Shown here: positions 14,738 through 22,882 of the stretch, in pieces | Layout of the letters: each line of letters opens with the position of its first letter | How positions within the stretch are numbered: position 1 is the first letter of the stretch | Source: Competibacteraceae bacterium UBA6584 | GTDB taxonomy: Bacteria > Pseudomonadota > Gammaproteobacteria > Competibacterales > Competibacteraceae | Direction: 5' to 3' | DNA: 23,625 bases | Assembly (NCBI GenBank): GCA_002433805.1 | Contig: DJIW01000066.1 | Location: 1 to 23,625 of the forward strand | Program-made: the position numbers and the translations under genes | The notes under the pieces: generated by a model | The model's database searches: none | What the model saw: only the letters and a program-made list of their open reading frames with translations | What the model was told of the DNA's origin: nothing

Positions 14738-17700
14738 GCCAGCGCGAGTTGGGCGGGTTCGGCCAGCCAGGCGGCGAATTCCAGGGCCGGCATCGGCCGG
14801 CCCAGATAATAGCCCTGCATCTCGTCGCAGCGGTGATGGCGCAGGAAACTGAGCTGCTGGCCGGTCTCCACCCCCTCGGCCACGGTCAGCAGCTTCAGGC
14901 TGTGCGCCATTTGAATGATGGCGCGGATGATCGCCGCGCTGTCGGTGTCGTTGCCGGACAGTCCTCGAATAAATGATTGATCGATCTTAAGCTTGTGCAC
15001 GGCCAGTTTTTGCAGGTAACTGAGGCTGGAATAACCGGTGCCGAAATCGTCGATCGACAGTTTCACGCCCATCGCCCGCATCTGTCGGACCACTTTCAGG
15101 GCGCTGTCCACATCTTGAATCAGGATCGATTCGGTCAGCTCCAATTCCAGAAAATCAGGAGCCAAGCCGCTTTCCTGAAGCGCGTGAGTCACCGTGGCCA
15201 GCAAGTCGGAGCGCTTGAACTGCATGGCGGAGAGATTGACGGCGACCGTGATCGACCGCAGGCCCGCGTCCCGCCAGGCGCGGGCCTGGCGGCACGCCTC
15301 CCGCAGCACCCATTCCCCGATGGGCACGATCAGGCCGCTGTCTTCCGCAACCGGAATGAAGCGTCCGGGCACCACCAGCCCCCATTCGGGATGCTGCCAG
15401 CGCAACAAGGCTTCCGCTCCGACGATCAACCCGCTGTCCATGGCAAATTGCGGTTGGTAATACAGCAAGAATTCGCCGCGATCCAACGCCAGCCGCAGGC
15501 TGGTTTCCAAATGCAGGCGTTCGAGCGTATCGACATTCATCGAGGCGGCGTAAAACCGATAGGTGTTGCCGCCGCCGTTCTTGGCGTAGTCGAGCGCGAT
15601 GCCGGCTTGCTTGAGCAGGCTGTCGCTGTCGCGGCCGTAGGCGGGATAGAGGCTGACGCCGACGCTGGCCGTCAGATTCAGATTGTGATCCGCGATTTTA
15701 AAAGGTTCGTTTTTGAGGCATTTCAGGACATTATCGACGACCCGCTCCGCGCCTTCGAGGCCGGTTTCAGGCAGCAGGATCAAAAATTCGTCGCTGGCTT
15801 GCCGGCTGATGGTATCGGTGTCGCGCACCTGCTGGCGCAGCCGCATTGCGACCGCTTGCAACAGCTGATCGCCTATCTCATGCCCGAGCGAATCGTTGAC
15901 CAACTTGAAACGGTCGATATCCAACATCAGCAAGGCGACGGCGGTGCGCTGCCGCTCGGCTTGGGTCAGCGCCTGTTCCAAACGATCGTAGAGCAACACC
16001 CGATTCGGCAAAGCGGTCAACGGATCGTGGTGGGCGAGAAATTCTATTTGATCGGCGGTGGCCTTGCGTTCGCTGAGATCGCTGAAGATCGCGACATAGT
16101 GGGTCAGGTGGCCGCGCGCGTCGTAAACGGCCGTGATGCCCAGCCATTCCGGGTAAATTTCGCCGTTCTTGCGCCGGTTCCACAGCTCGCCCTGCCAATG
16201 CCCCTCGGTGACCACGGCATGCCACATGGTTTGAAAAAAATCGCGGTCGTGCCGTCCTGACGCCAGCAGTTGCGGGGTCTGACCGAGCACGTCCTCGGCC
16301 GAATAGCCGGTGATGTCGATAAAGGCGCGGTTGACGGACAAAATGTGATTGTCGGCGTCCGTGATCATGATCGCTTCACGGCTGTTCTCGAACACGCGCG
16401 CCGCCAGCCGCAGTTCCGCTTCGACCCGCTTGCGTTCGGTGATGTCGCGGGAGCTGATCACCGCGCCGCAGACCTTGCCCCGAGCGTCGAACAAGGGATT
16501 GCCGACGGCCTCCAGCCAAAGGTATACGCCGTCGGCTCGGCGGTAACGAAACTGCACTTCCCCGCTCTGGCTCCGTGCTTTCGACACCTCGCAAACGGTA
16601 ATCGCCAGGGCGCGGTCTTCGGGATGGATGTTGGCGAAGACCGAATGGCCCAACAAGGTCTGGGGATCGTAGCCCAGCATGGTGCGGAAGGAGGGGCTAA
16701 GATAGATGATGGTGCCGCCGCCGTCGATCTGGCAGACCAGATCGCGCATGTTGTCCGCGAGGCGGCGAAACCGCTCCTCGCTTTCCTGCAAGGCCCTTTC
16801 TCCGCGACAGCGCGCGATCGCTTCGCCGATGTTGGCGGCGATATGCCGCAAGATCGTGCGTTCGGCTTGGGTCCACCGCCGCTCGTGCCGGCAATCGTCC
16901 AAACCGATGAAACCCCAAAACTCGCCGTGCACGTTAATCGGCATCACCAGCGTGGCGACGATGCCTTGGCATTCCAGAACCACCCGTTCGGTGTCGGGAA
17001 AATCGCGGACTAGGCCGAGGACGGGATCGTTCGCCGCCAACAGCCGCCGCCACCGTCCGAAACCGCCCTGCTCGTAGGAGAGATTTTGCAGCGAGGACTT
17101 GATGCTGGGCGCGCTGGCGGCGCGCCAGACATGGCGCTGGATCATCAGCAGCTGGCCGGTTCGCGGACAGGCCCGATTTTCAAACAGATAAACCCGGTCG
17201 ATGCCGCCCGCCTCGCCCAATTTCGCAAAGCAAGTCGCAATCGCCATCAAGGGATCGGTGGCCTTGAGCAAGCGCGCCGCGACCAGCGCGGCGATCTCCA
17301 GCAGCGTTTCATGTTGCGCCAACGCCACTTCAACCTGCTTCCGATCCGATAAATCGACATCCAGGCTGTACAATTCCAAATCGTCCTGTCCGCCGGGCAA
17401 CACCACCCGGCTGGAGGAGACCGAAACCAGGGAGCCATCCTTATGCACCAAATCGATCTCCGAACTCGGGATCGGCTGTCGTTCCTTGAACCAGCGGTTG
17501 GCGGTGCGGATCACCCCGGCGCGCATCGACGGCGGAAACAGCAGATCTTCCAACGACCGCCCTATGACTTCTTCCCGCCGGTACCCGTAAAGCCGCTCGC
17601 TACCTTCGTTCCAGAAGATGATTTCACGATTTTGGTTGTAACCGTGGACCGCCAGATTCGGCAGTTCCTCCAACAGCCGATGGGCCTTTATTTGATTGGA

Positions 17701-17955
17701 GTGGGCGCGGTTCTCGGCCCGCCCCAGCCGCGCCAGCAACCGCCACAAATACCACGCCAGAACCACGCCGGCCAAGCCGGTGGCCAACAGCATCCAGCCG
17801 AGGGGGGCGCGCTCCAACGACAAAGGCGGGAATCCACACGCTCGCCAAAACAGCCAGCCGATCCACCATGAGCCCACCGCGACCGCTAACGGCGCGACGT
17901 TTCGCTCCCGAAACAACCGGCCGATCTCAAAGTTTCGCAAGTCGTTAAACAGCAT
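14734..17955 (-). CDS. Membrane PAS-GAF-PAS-PAS-GGDEF-EAL protein (likely c-di-GMP phosphodiesterase)
   Basis: From the ATG at 17955 the protein is 1073 aa. It has two membrane helices (about 21-41 and 52-75), PAS (92-205), GAF (215-390), PAS (395-510), PAS (514-632), GGDEF (640-800) and EAL (812-1070). The GGDEF motif is changed to ASDEF at 720-724, losing both glycines, which normally abolishes cyclase activity. The RxxD inhibitory-site pattern at 711-714 remains. The EAL domain looks complete: EAL 848-850, NLS 908-910, ELTES, DDFGTGYSS from 969, KID and VAEGVE. It should therefore hydrolyse c-di-GMP, perhaps allosterically tuned by the degenerate GGDEF, with redox, light or ligand input through PAS/GAF. 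A TTG four codons upstream (17967) is an alternative start. The stop overlaps the DUF2062 start. Confidence 0.9.
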   Translation of the reverse strand: MLFNDLRNFEIGRLFRERNVAPLAVAVGSWWIGWLFWRACGFPPLSLERAPLGWMLLATGLAGVVLAWYLWRLLARLGRAENRAHSNQIKAHRLLEELPNLAVHGYNQNREIIFWNEGSERLYGYRREEVIGRSLEDLLFPPSMRAGVIRTANRWFKERQPIPSSEIDLVHKDGSLVSVSSSRVVLPGGQDDLELYSLDVDLSDRKQVEVALAQHETLLEIAALVAARLLKATDPLMAIATCFAKLGEAGGIDRVYLFENRACPRTGQLLMIQRHVWRAASAPSIKSSLQNLSYEQGGFGRWRRLLAANDPVLGLVRDFPDTERVVLECQGIVATLVMPINVHGEFWGFIGLDDCRHERRWTQAERTILRHIAANIGEAIARCRGERALQESEERFRRLADNMRDLVCQIDGGGTIIYLSPSFRTMLGYDPQTLLGHSVFANIHPEDRALAITVCEVSKARSQSGEVQFRYRRADGVYLWLEAVGNPLFDARGKVCGAVISSRDITERKRVEAELRLAARVFENSREAIMITDADNHILSVNRAFIDITGYSAEDVLGQTPQLLASGRHDRDFFQTMWHAVVTEGHWQGELWNRRKNGEIYPEWLGITAVYDARGHLTHYVAIFSDLSERKATADQIEFLAHHDPLTALPNRVLLYDRLEQALTQAERQRTAVALLMLDIDRFKLVNDSLGHEIGDQLLQAVAMRLRQQVRDTDTISRQASDEFLILLPETGLEGAERVVDNVLKCLKNEPFKIADHNLNLTASVGVSLYPAYGRDSDSLLKQAGIALDYAKNGGGNTYRFYAASMNVDTLERLHLETSLRLALDRGEFLLYYQPQFAMDSGLIVGAEALLRWQHPEWGLVVPGRFIPVAEDSGLIVPIGEWVLREACRQARAWRDAGLRSITVAVNLSAMQFKRSDLLATVTHALQESGLAPDFLELELTESILIQDVDSALKVVRQMRAMGVKLSIDDFGTGYSSLSYLQKLAVHKLKIDQSFIRGLSGNDTDSAAIIRAIIQMAHSLKLLTVAEGVETGQQLSFLRHHRCDEMQGYYLGRPMPALEFAAWLAEPAQLALA

Positions 17956-18014
17956 GGGAGTTCCCAAGCGAATTCATTGCTTATAAGAATCGAGAATAAG
18001 CCATAACTGGATTG

Positions 18015-18074
18015 ATTATATAGATGAGCCGTTAATACTCATTACTTATAGACCATTGTAATAATCTTGTTCAA
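18015..18074 (-). promoter_or_regulatory. Candidate promoters for the GGDEF-EAL gene
   Basis: The AT-rich gap before the c-di-GMP gene holds two possible sigma-70 elements on the minus strand. One is TTGAAC (18074-18069) and TATAAG (18050-18045), spacing 18. The other is a perfect TATAAT at 18020-18015 with a poor -35. Predicted 5' leaders are about 80 and 50 bases. Confidence 0.4.
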
Positions 18075-18112
18075 GCAACCGGGGCTTTTTAATGAGAAAT
18101 TTTCGGTTGCTT
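18073..18112 (-). other. Stem-loop between lgt and the GGDEF-EAL gene
   Basis: A perfect 9-bp inverted repeat, AAGCAACCG (18073-18081) and CGGTTGCTT (18104-18112), encloses a 22-base AT-rich loop, about 70 bases after the lgt stop. No T run follows on the minus strand, so it is a weak terminator at best. It overlaps the candidate -35 at 18069-18074 by two bases, so it could instead affect the downstream promoter. Confidence 0.45.
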
Positions 18113-18183
18113 CACCTTTAAAATTGTGGTTTTTCCGTCTTCCGATCCAAAGCGTCCTGGGGTTTTGAAAGGTCATGGGCCGT

Positions 18184-18975
18184 CTACTTGGGTCTCGACC
18201 GCCGATAGGCCAGACCCAGCAAAACCACTCCCACCGCAACCAGCGGCAGCGACAGCAGCTGCCCCATGGTCAGCCAGTTCCAGGCGAGATAGCCCAAGTG
18301 TTGATCCGGCTGGCGCGCGAACTCGACCAAAAACCGAAATAGGCCGTAAGTCAGCGCAAAGACGCCCGATACCGCCATGGTCGGACGCGGCTTCGCCGAA
18401 AACAGCCAGACGATGACGAACAACGCCGCGCCTTCCAAAGCCGCCTCGTACAGTTGCGACGGATGGCGCGGCAAGCCGTCGCCGGTCTGCCGGAACACCA
18501 TGCCCCACGGCGCATCAGTCACCCGCCCCCAAAGTTCGCCGTTGATGAAATTGCCGATCCGGCCAAACAAAATGCCCGGCGCAACCAGCGGCGCAATGAA
18601 ATCGACCGTCGCCCAAAACCCTCTGCCGTATTTTCGATCAAACAGCGCCATTGCCGCCAGCACGCCCAAAAAACCGCCGTGGAACGACATGCCGCCTTCC
18701 CAAATGCGTAGCAAGATCGACGGATTTTTTAAGAACGACTCCAAGCCGTAAAACAGAATGTAGCCGATCCGGCCGCCGAGGATGACCCCCAAGGCAATAT
18801 AAAAAACCAAATCATCCACTTGGGCCGCAGTCCAGCCAGAATGCGGCCGGCTGGCGCGGTAACGGCCCAACGCCCAACCGGCGGCGAAGCCCAGCAGGTA
18901 CATAAGGCCGTACCAGCGAATCTGTAACGGTCCTACAGCAAACGCCACCGGATCAAAGTCGGGATGCACCAACAT
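18184..18975 (-). CDS. lgt: Prolipoprotein diacylglyceryl transferase
   Basis: A 263-aa inner-membrane enzyme with about seven predicted helices. It transfers diacylglycerol from phosphatidylglycerol to the lipobox cysteine of prelipoproteins, the first and essential step of lipoprotein maturation. Diagnostic segments are QIRWYGLMYLLGF near 18-30, GGRIGYILFYG, GGMSFHGGFLG near 94-104 and the family signature GRIGNFINGELWG at 138-150. The Arg and His residues expected for activity are present. The ATG at 18975-18973 follows a strong AAGGGGAT ribosome site. The gene appears to be monocistronic, with 182 bases upstream and 228 downstream. The SlyB-like lipoprotein in this window is one predicted substrate. 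Confidence 0.95.
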   Translation of the reverse strand: MLVHPDFDPVAFAVGPLQIRWYGLMYLLGFAAGWALGRYRASRPHSGWTAAQVDDLVFYIALGVILGGRIGYILFYGLESFLKNPSILLRIWEGGMSFHGGFLGVLAAMALFDRKYGRGFWATVDFIAPLVAPGILFGRIGNFINGELWGRVTDAPWGMVFRQTGDGLPRHPSQLYEAALEGAALFVIVWLFSAKPRPTMAVSGVFALTYGLFRFLVEFARQPDQHLGYLAWNWLTMGQLLSLPLVAVGVVLLGLAYRRSRPK

Positions 18976-19157
18976 GAAATCCCCTTAGAACTCACTCATG
19001 ACCTAAGATTTCGATTGCGCAAGGGCGATCCGCCCCGATTCGGACGAAACGCCCGCGGCGCGGACCTTGGAAGCATACCGTGATTTGACTGCGATGGAGT
19101 GTGCTAAATCGGCGCTGACGCCCTTGCGATCCGCCGCCGTCCCTCAGGTCCGGAGGC
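18976..19157. promoter_or_regulatory. Intergenic region between the RND pump and lgt
   Basis: It contains the lgt ribosome site and probably its promoter, which I could not place with confidence. A 9-bp inverted repeat, GCAAGGGCG (19019-19027) and CGCCCTTGC (19119-19127), is separated by 91 bases. The same two sites carry a direct repeat, GCGATCCGCC. No clear terminator follows the pump gene. Confidence 0.3.
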
Positions 19158-22100
19158 TTAATCGAGCGTATCCGCCGAGAGCGGCTGGAGCACTCCCAAG
19201 GCTTTTTCAGCGGTTGGCGCTGTGGGGCTCGGGCGATCTCGGCCGTCGGCCTCAGACCGCTGGATGGGCGTTGCGGCTGATCGACGCCGCCATCGGGCGA
19301 ACCACTGCGCCACGTCATCGACGTAGGTGAAGAACGCGGGCACCACCAGCAGACTGAGCAGTGTCGAAGTAATCAGACCACCGATCACCGCAATGGCCAT
19401 CGGCGAGCGAAAACTCTCATCGGCCCCACCCCAGCCCGCTGCAATCGGCAACATGCCCGCACCCATCGCCAGGGTGGTCATGATGATCGGCCGCGCCCGC
19501 TTGTGACCCGCGTCCATCAGCGCGTCAAAGCGCGACAAGCCGCGCTCGCGCCGGGCGACAATGGCGTATTCCACCAGCAGAATCGAATTTTTGGTGGCGA
19601 TGCCCATCAGCATGATCAGGCCGATCAGCGACGGCATGGAAAAACTTTTATTGGTCAGCAACAAGCCGACGAAGGCGCCGCCCAGCGCCAACGGCAGCGC
19701 CGCCAGAATCGTCACCGGGTGCAGCAGTTGCTTGAACAGCAGCACCAGCACGATATAAATACACAGCACGCCGGTCAGCATCGCCAGCCCAAAGCTGGCG
19801 AAGAGTTCGCCCATGACTTCGGCATCCCCCACTTCCACCACCCGCACGCCCGGCGGCAGATTTTTGACCGAGGGAAATTCTTTAGTCGCAGCCACCACAT
19901 CGCCCAGCGGTACGCCGGACAGTTCGATTTCCAGGTTGACATTGCGGGAGCGGTCGTAGCGGTTGATGATGGCCGGGCCACCGCTGTAGCTGATGGTCGC
20001 TACCTGCCCCAGCGGCACCGGCCCCTTCGCGCCCGGCACCGGCAGCCTGGAGAGCGCGTCCAAATCGTTGCGGGCCTTGTCGTCGAGCCTGACCACGATG
20101 GGGATTTGCCGCTGCGACAGATTGAGCTTGGGCAGTTGGGCGTCGTAATCGCCCAGCGTCGCCACTCGCAAGGTATCGGCCATCGCGCTGCTGGTCACGC
20201 CCAGATCGGCGGCGCGGGCGAAGTCAGGCCGCACCGCGATTTCCGGTCGGATCAGACTGGCGGTGCTGGTGATGCTGCCCAGACCTGGAATCTGGCGAAG
20301 ATCGCGCTCCACCGCTCGCGCCGAACTTAACAGGGCCTGGGTATCGTCGCCTTGCAACACCAGGATATATTTTTCGCCCGATGCGCCCAGACCGACCTTA
20401 ATGCGCACACCGGGCAGGTCGGCCAGCGCCGCGCGGATGGTTTTTTCCACTTCCTGCTTGCGCGGGCGCTCGCCGCGCGGGCTGAGCTGAATGGTCAGCG
20501 TCGCCTTGCGCACCTCGGCGTTACCGGCGGGCGCGAACGGATCGGCCCCCGCGCTGCCGCCGCCGATAGTGGTGTAAATACTCTTGACCTGTGGCAAGGC
20601 CACCAGTCGCTGCCGGGCCTGCTCGGCCACCGCCTGGGTCTCATTCAGGGTCGCGCCGGGGGTCAACTCCAGGTAAACCTGCGTCTGTGAAATATCATCC
20701 GGCGGAATAAAACCCTGCGGCAACAGCGGAATCAGGGCAATCGAGCCGATGAAAAACAGCCCCGACCCGATCACGGTCAGCAGCCGATGCCGCACGCACC
20801 AGGCGGCCCAGCGCTGATAAATCGTCAGCCAGCGCGGTTCCCGCACGGGATCGTGCATCGGCTTGATCAGATACGCCGCCATCATCGGCGTTAGCATCCG
20901 CGCCACCACCAGCGAGGCGAATACCGCCAGCGAGGCGGTCCAGCCGAATTGCTTGAAGAATTTTCCGGCGATGCCGCTCATGAAGGCGGTCGGCAGAAAC
21001 ACTGCAATCAGGGTAAACGTGGTGGCGATCACCGCCAGTCCGATTTCATCGGCGGCTTCCATCGCCGCTTCATACGGCGTTTTGCCCATGTGCAAGTGAC
21101 GGACGATGTTTTCCACCTCCACAATCGCATCATCGACCAGAATGCCGATCACCAGCGACATCGCCAGCAGGGTGACGCCGTTGATCGAAAAGCCAAAAAT
21201 CCAGTGCATTCCAATCAGCGCGGGCAGCATCGAGGTCGGCAAGGCCACGGCGGAGACCAGCGTGGCGCGGATGTCGCGCAAAAACAGCCACACCACCAGC
21301 ACCGCCAGCAATGCGCCTTCCAGCAACATGCGCAGCGAATTTTCGTATTCATCCTGCACCGGCGTCACGAAATCGAAGGCTTCGGTGATCGCCAGATCGG
21401 GCCGCGCCTCGCGCATCGTCTGAAGCGCCTGGCGCACGCCTGCACCGACCTCGATTTCGCTCGCGCCCCGGCTGCGGGTGACTTCAAAGCCGACCACCGG
21501 CTTACCGTTCAAAAATGCCGCCGAGCGCGGTTCAGCCGTGGTGTCTTCGATGGTGGCGATTTGATCCAGTTGGATGCTGCGTCCGTCGGTTAGGGCCAGC
21601 CGTAGCGTGCGCAGTTCGTCGGCGGAACTGACGGTCGCCAGGGTGCGAACGGGTTGCTCGCCCGCGCCCAGATTCATCCGGCCTCCGGCGCTTTCGGTCT
21701 GCACTTGGCGTAACTGACGCGACACCTCGGCGGCGGTGATGTCCAGCGCCTGCATTCGCGCCGGATCCAGAGCCACCCGAACCTCACGGTTGACGCCGCC
21801 GACTCGCGCCACTGCGCCGACGCCACGCACCGCCAGCAGCTTTTTGGTGATGTCGTTATCGACGAACCAGGACAGGGCCTCGTCGTTCAGCCGGGGCGAG
21901 GCGATAGTAAACGCCAGCACCGGCTGGCTGGCGAAATCGAGCTTGTTGATGATGGGATCGCGCAGATCGCCCGGCAGATCGCCGCGCACCCGCGCCACCG
22001 CCGAGCGCACATCATCCAGCGCCTCCTGCGGCGGCTTTTCCAAGCGGAATTCGACCATCATCAACACGGAGCCATCGCCGATGGTGGTGTAGATGTGTTT

Positions 22101-22331
22101 CAGACCCTGTACCGTGGCGACGCTGTTTTCCAGCTTGCGGGCCACTTCGTTTTCCAACTGGCCGGGTGTTGCGCCGGGCAGAACGGCGGTGACGTTGATC
22201 GTCGGCAGATCCATATCCGGCAGGTTTTGCACCTTCATGGCCTGAAACGCGGCCAGACCGGCCAGCGACAGCAGCACGAATAGCATGGCAGCGGCAACCG
22301 GATTACGGATGGACCAGGCGGAGACATTCAT
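19158..22331 (-). CDS. RND efflux transporter permease, HAE1 type
   Basis: From the ATG at 22331 the protein is 1057 aa, the normal size for an RND pump protomer. It starts MNVSAWSIRNPVAAAMLFVL with the first membrane helix at about 11-31. A large periplasmic loop with LPGATPGQLENEVARKLENS follows, then the TM4 proton-relay pair Asp400-Asp401 in GILVDDAIVEVENIV. A second periplasmic loop precedes TM10 with Lys914 in GIATKNSILLVEYA. All three relay residues of the AcrB type are present, so it should be an active proton-driven exporter. Substrates cannot be read off. The frame is open up to 22514, but that extension lies inside hicA in another frame and is not family-like. Its ATG overlaps the hicA stop as ATGA. 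The partner adaptor is encoded just upstream of hicBA. No outer-membrane channel gene is in view. Confidence 0.92.
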   Translation of the reverse strand: MNVSAWSIRNPVAAAMLFVLLSLAGLAAFQAMKVQNLPDMDLPTINVTAVLPGATPGQLENEVARKLENSVATVQGLKHIYTTIGDGSVLMMVEFRLEKPPQEALDDVRSAVARVRGDLPGDLRDPIINKLDFASQPVLAFTIASPRLNDEALSWFVDNDITKKLLAVRGVGAVARVGGVNREVRVALDPARMQALDITAAEVSRQLRQVQTESAGGRMNLGAGEQPVRTLATVSSADELRTLRLALTDGRSIQLDQIATIEDTTAEPRSAAFLNGKPVVGFEVTRSRGASEIEVGAGVRQALQTMREARPDLAITEAFDFVTPVQDEYENSLRMLLEGALLAVLVVWLFLRDIRATLVSAVALPTSMLPALIGMHWIFGFSINGVTLLAMSLVIGILVDDAIVEVENIVRHLHMGKTPYEAAMEAADEIGLAVIATTFTLIAVFLPTAFMSGIAGKFFKQFGWTASLAVFASLVVARMLTPMMAAYLIKPMHDPVREPRWLTIYQRWAAWCVRHRLLTVIGSGLFFIGSIALIPLLPQGFIPPDDISQTQVYLELTPGATLNETQAVAEQARQRLVALPQVKSIYTTIGGGSAGADPFAPAGNAEVRKATLTIQLSPRGERPRKQEVEKTIRAALADLPGVRIKVGLGASGEKYILVLQGDDTQALLSSARAVERDLRQIPGLGSITSTASLIRPEIAVRPDFARAADLGVTSSAMADTLRVATLGDYDAQLPKLNLSQRQIPIVVRLDDKARNDLDALSRLPVPGAKGPVPLGQVATISYSGGPAIINRYDRSRNVNLEIELSGVPLGDVVAATKEFPSVKNLPPGVRVVEVGDAEVMGELFASFGLAMLTGVLCIYIVLVLLFKQLLHPVTILAALPLALGGAFVGLLLTNKSFSMPSLIGLIMLMGIATKNSILLVEYAIVARRERGLSRFDALMDAGHKRARPIIMTTLAMGAGMLPIAAGWGGADESFRSPMAIAVIGGLITSTLLSLLVVPAFFTYVDDVAQWFARWRRRSAATPIQRSEADGRDRPSPTAPTAEKALGVLQPLSADTLD

Positions 22332-22549
22332 GCTTCGAATTCGCTCCTGGGAATGCCAGACTGACGGATAATGGATTGAAGCGTACCGATGCGGATTTCC
22401 GAATGATTGGGTACAGGTACGGTAATTGTTGAATCCGCGAGCCGTTTTTGCATGGCGATGTGACTGCCGCGTTGACGCGCTCCAACAAAACCGTGCTGAG
22501 CCAAGATAGCGCAAACTTCTTGGCCGGATAAAATGCGCAACTTACCCAA
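22328..22549 (-). CDS. hicA: HicA family mRNA interferase toxin
   Basis: A 73-aa basic protein with the HicA pattern: 'LSGQEVCAILAQHGFVGARQRGSHIAMQK', then a beta strand (TITVPVPNHSEIRIGTLQSIIRQSGI). The small dsRBD-like fold is expected, with catalytic His30 in RGSH. HicA cleaves mRNA independently of ribosomes unless bound by HicB. The start is a TTG at 22549 overlapping the hicB stop by eight bases. The weak start codon may help keep toxin levels low. Its TGA stop overlaps the start codon of the RND pump gene (ATGA), an unusual link between a toxin and a transporter. Local GC is lower than in the pump gene, suggesting the module was inserted. Confidence 0.88.
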   Translation of the reverse strand: MGKLRILSGQEVCAILAQHGFVGARQRGSHIAMQKRLADSTITVPVPNHSEIRIGTLQSIIRQSGIPRSEFEA

Positions 22550-22763
22550 TCGCGATCTCTAGCTGGGTGATGTAGACCTCTTTGCGAAAACGCTGCTGGA
22601 TTTCTCCAGGTGAAGCGGTTTCAAAGAATAATTCCAGCGCTTCTTGAAGATTCTCTCGCGCTTCTTGAACCGTATTGCCTTGACTGGCGATATCGAATTC
22701 AGGGCAAAGCGAAACATAACCGTCGCTTTCTCGTTCAATAATTGCGGTCAGTCGTCTTTGCAC
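22542..22763 (-). CDS. hicB: HicB family antitoxin (short form)
   Basis: A 73-aa acidic protein: LTAIIERESDGYVSLCPEFDIASQGNTVQEARENLQEALELFFE, then EVYITQLEIAIG. This is the partial RNase-H-like HicB domain, which binds and blocks HicA. It is the short type with no visible C-terminal helix-turn-helix or ribbon-helix-helix, so direct repression of its own promoter is uncertain. The start is GTG at 22763 with GGAG seven bases upstream. An out-of-frame ATG lies just before. Antitoxin precedes toxin, with an eight-base overlap, between the adaptor and pump genes of an efflux operon. Confidence 0.88.
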   Translation of the reverse strand: MQRRLTAIIERESDGYVSLCPEFDIASQGNTVQEARENLQEALELFFETASPGEIQQRFRKEVYITQLEIAIG

Positions 22764-22795
22764 GATTTCGCTCCATATGTAAAAGACCCCTGAAA

Positions 22796-22823
22796 AATAT
22801 AACTTTTAGGAGTTATTTGACAG
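22796..22823 (-). promoter_or_regulatory. Candidate hicB promoter
   Basis: On the minus strand CTGTCA (22823-22818) and TATATT (22801-22796) are separated by 16 bases in an AT-rich patch. Transcription would begin about 25 bases before the hicB GTG. Because the pump gene follows with no gap, this promoter could also express the pump without its adaptor. Confidence 0.55.
22799..22816. promoter_or_regulatory. Palindrome in the hicB promoter, possible operator
   Basis: ATAACTCCTAAAAGTTAT on the minus strand has perfect 6-bp arms around a 6-base centre. It fills the spacer and overlaps the -10 box of the candidate hicB promoter. A bound repressor there would block transcription. It is not a terminator, as no GC-rich stem is present. 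Confidence 0.5.
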
Positions 22824-22882
22824 ACGCTGCTCTGCCCTCGTAAAAGCCACCAAAATTTCTCTGCTGCCAGCCATTCCTGTCG

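Noticed and set aside
14977..16260. Plus-strand open frame of 427 codons
   Set aside because: It is antisense to the PAS/GGDEF/EAL gene, which has unambiguous domains.
22332..22514. N-terminal extension of the RND pump frame
   Set aside because: The 61 extra codons overlap hicA in another frame, have no family similarity, and the ATG at 22331 gives the canonical pump N-terminus.
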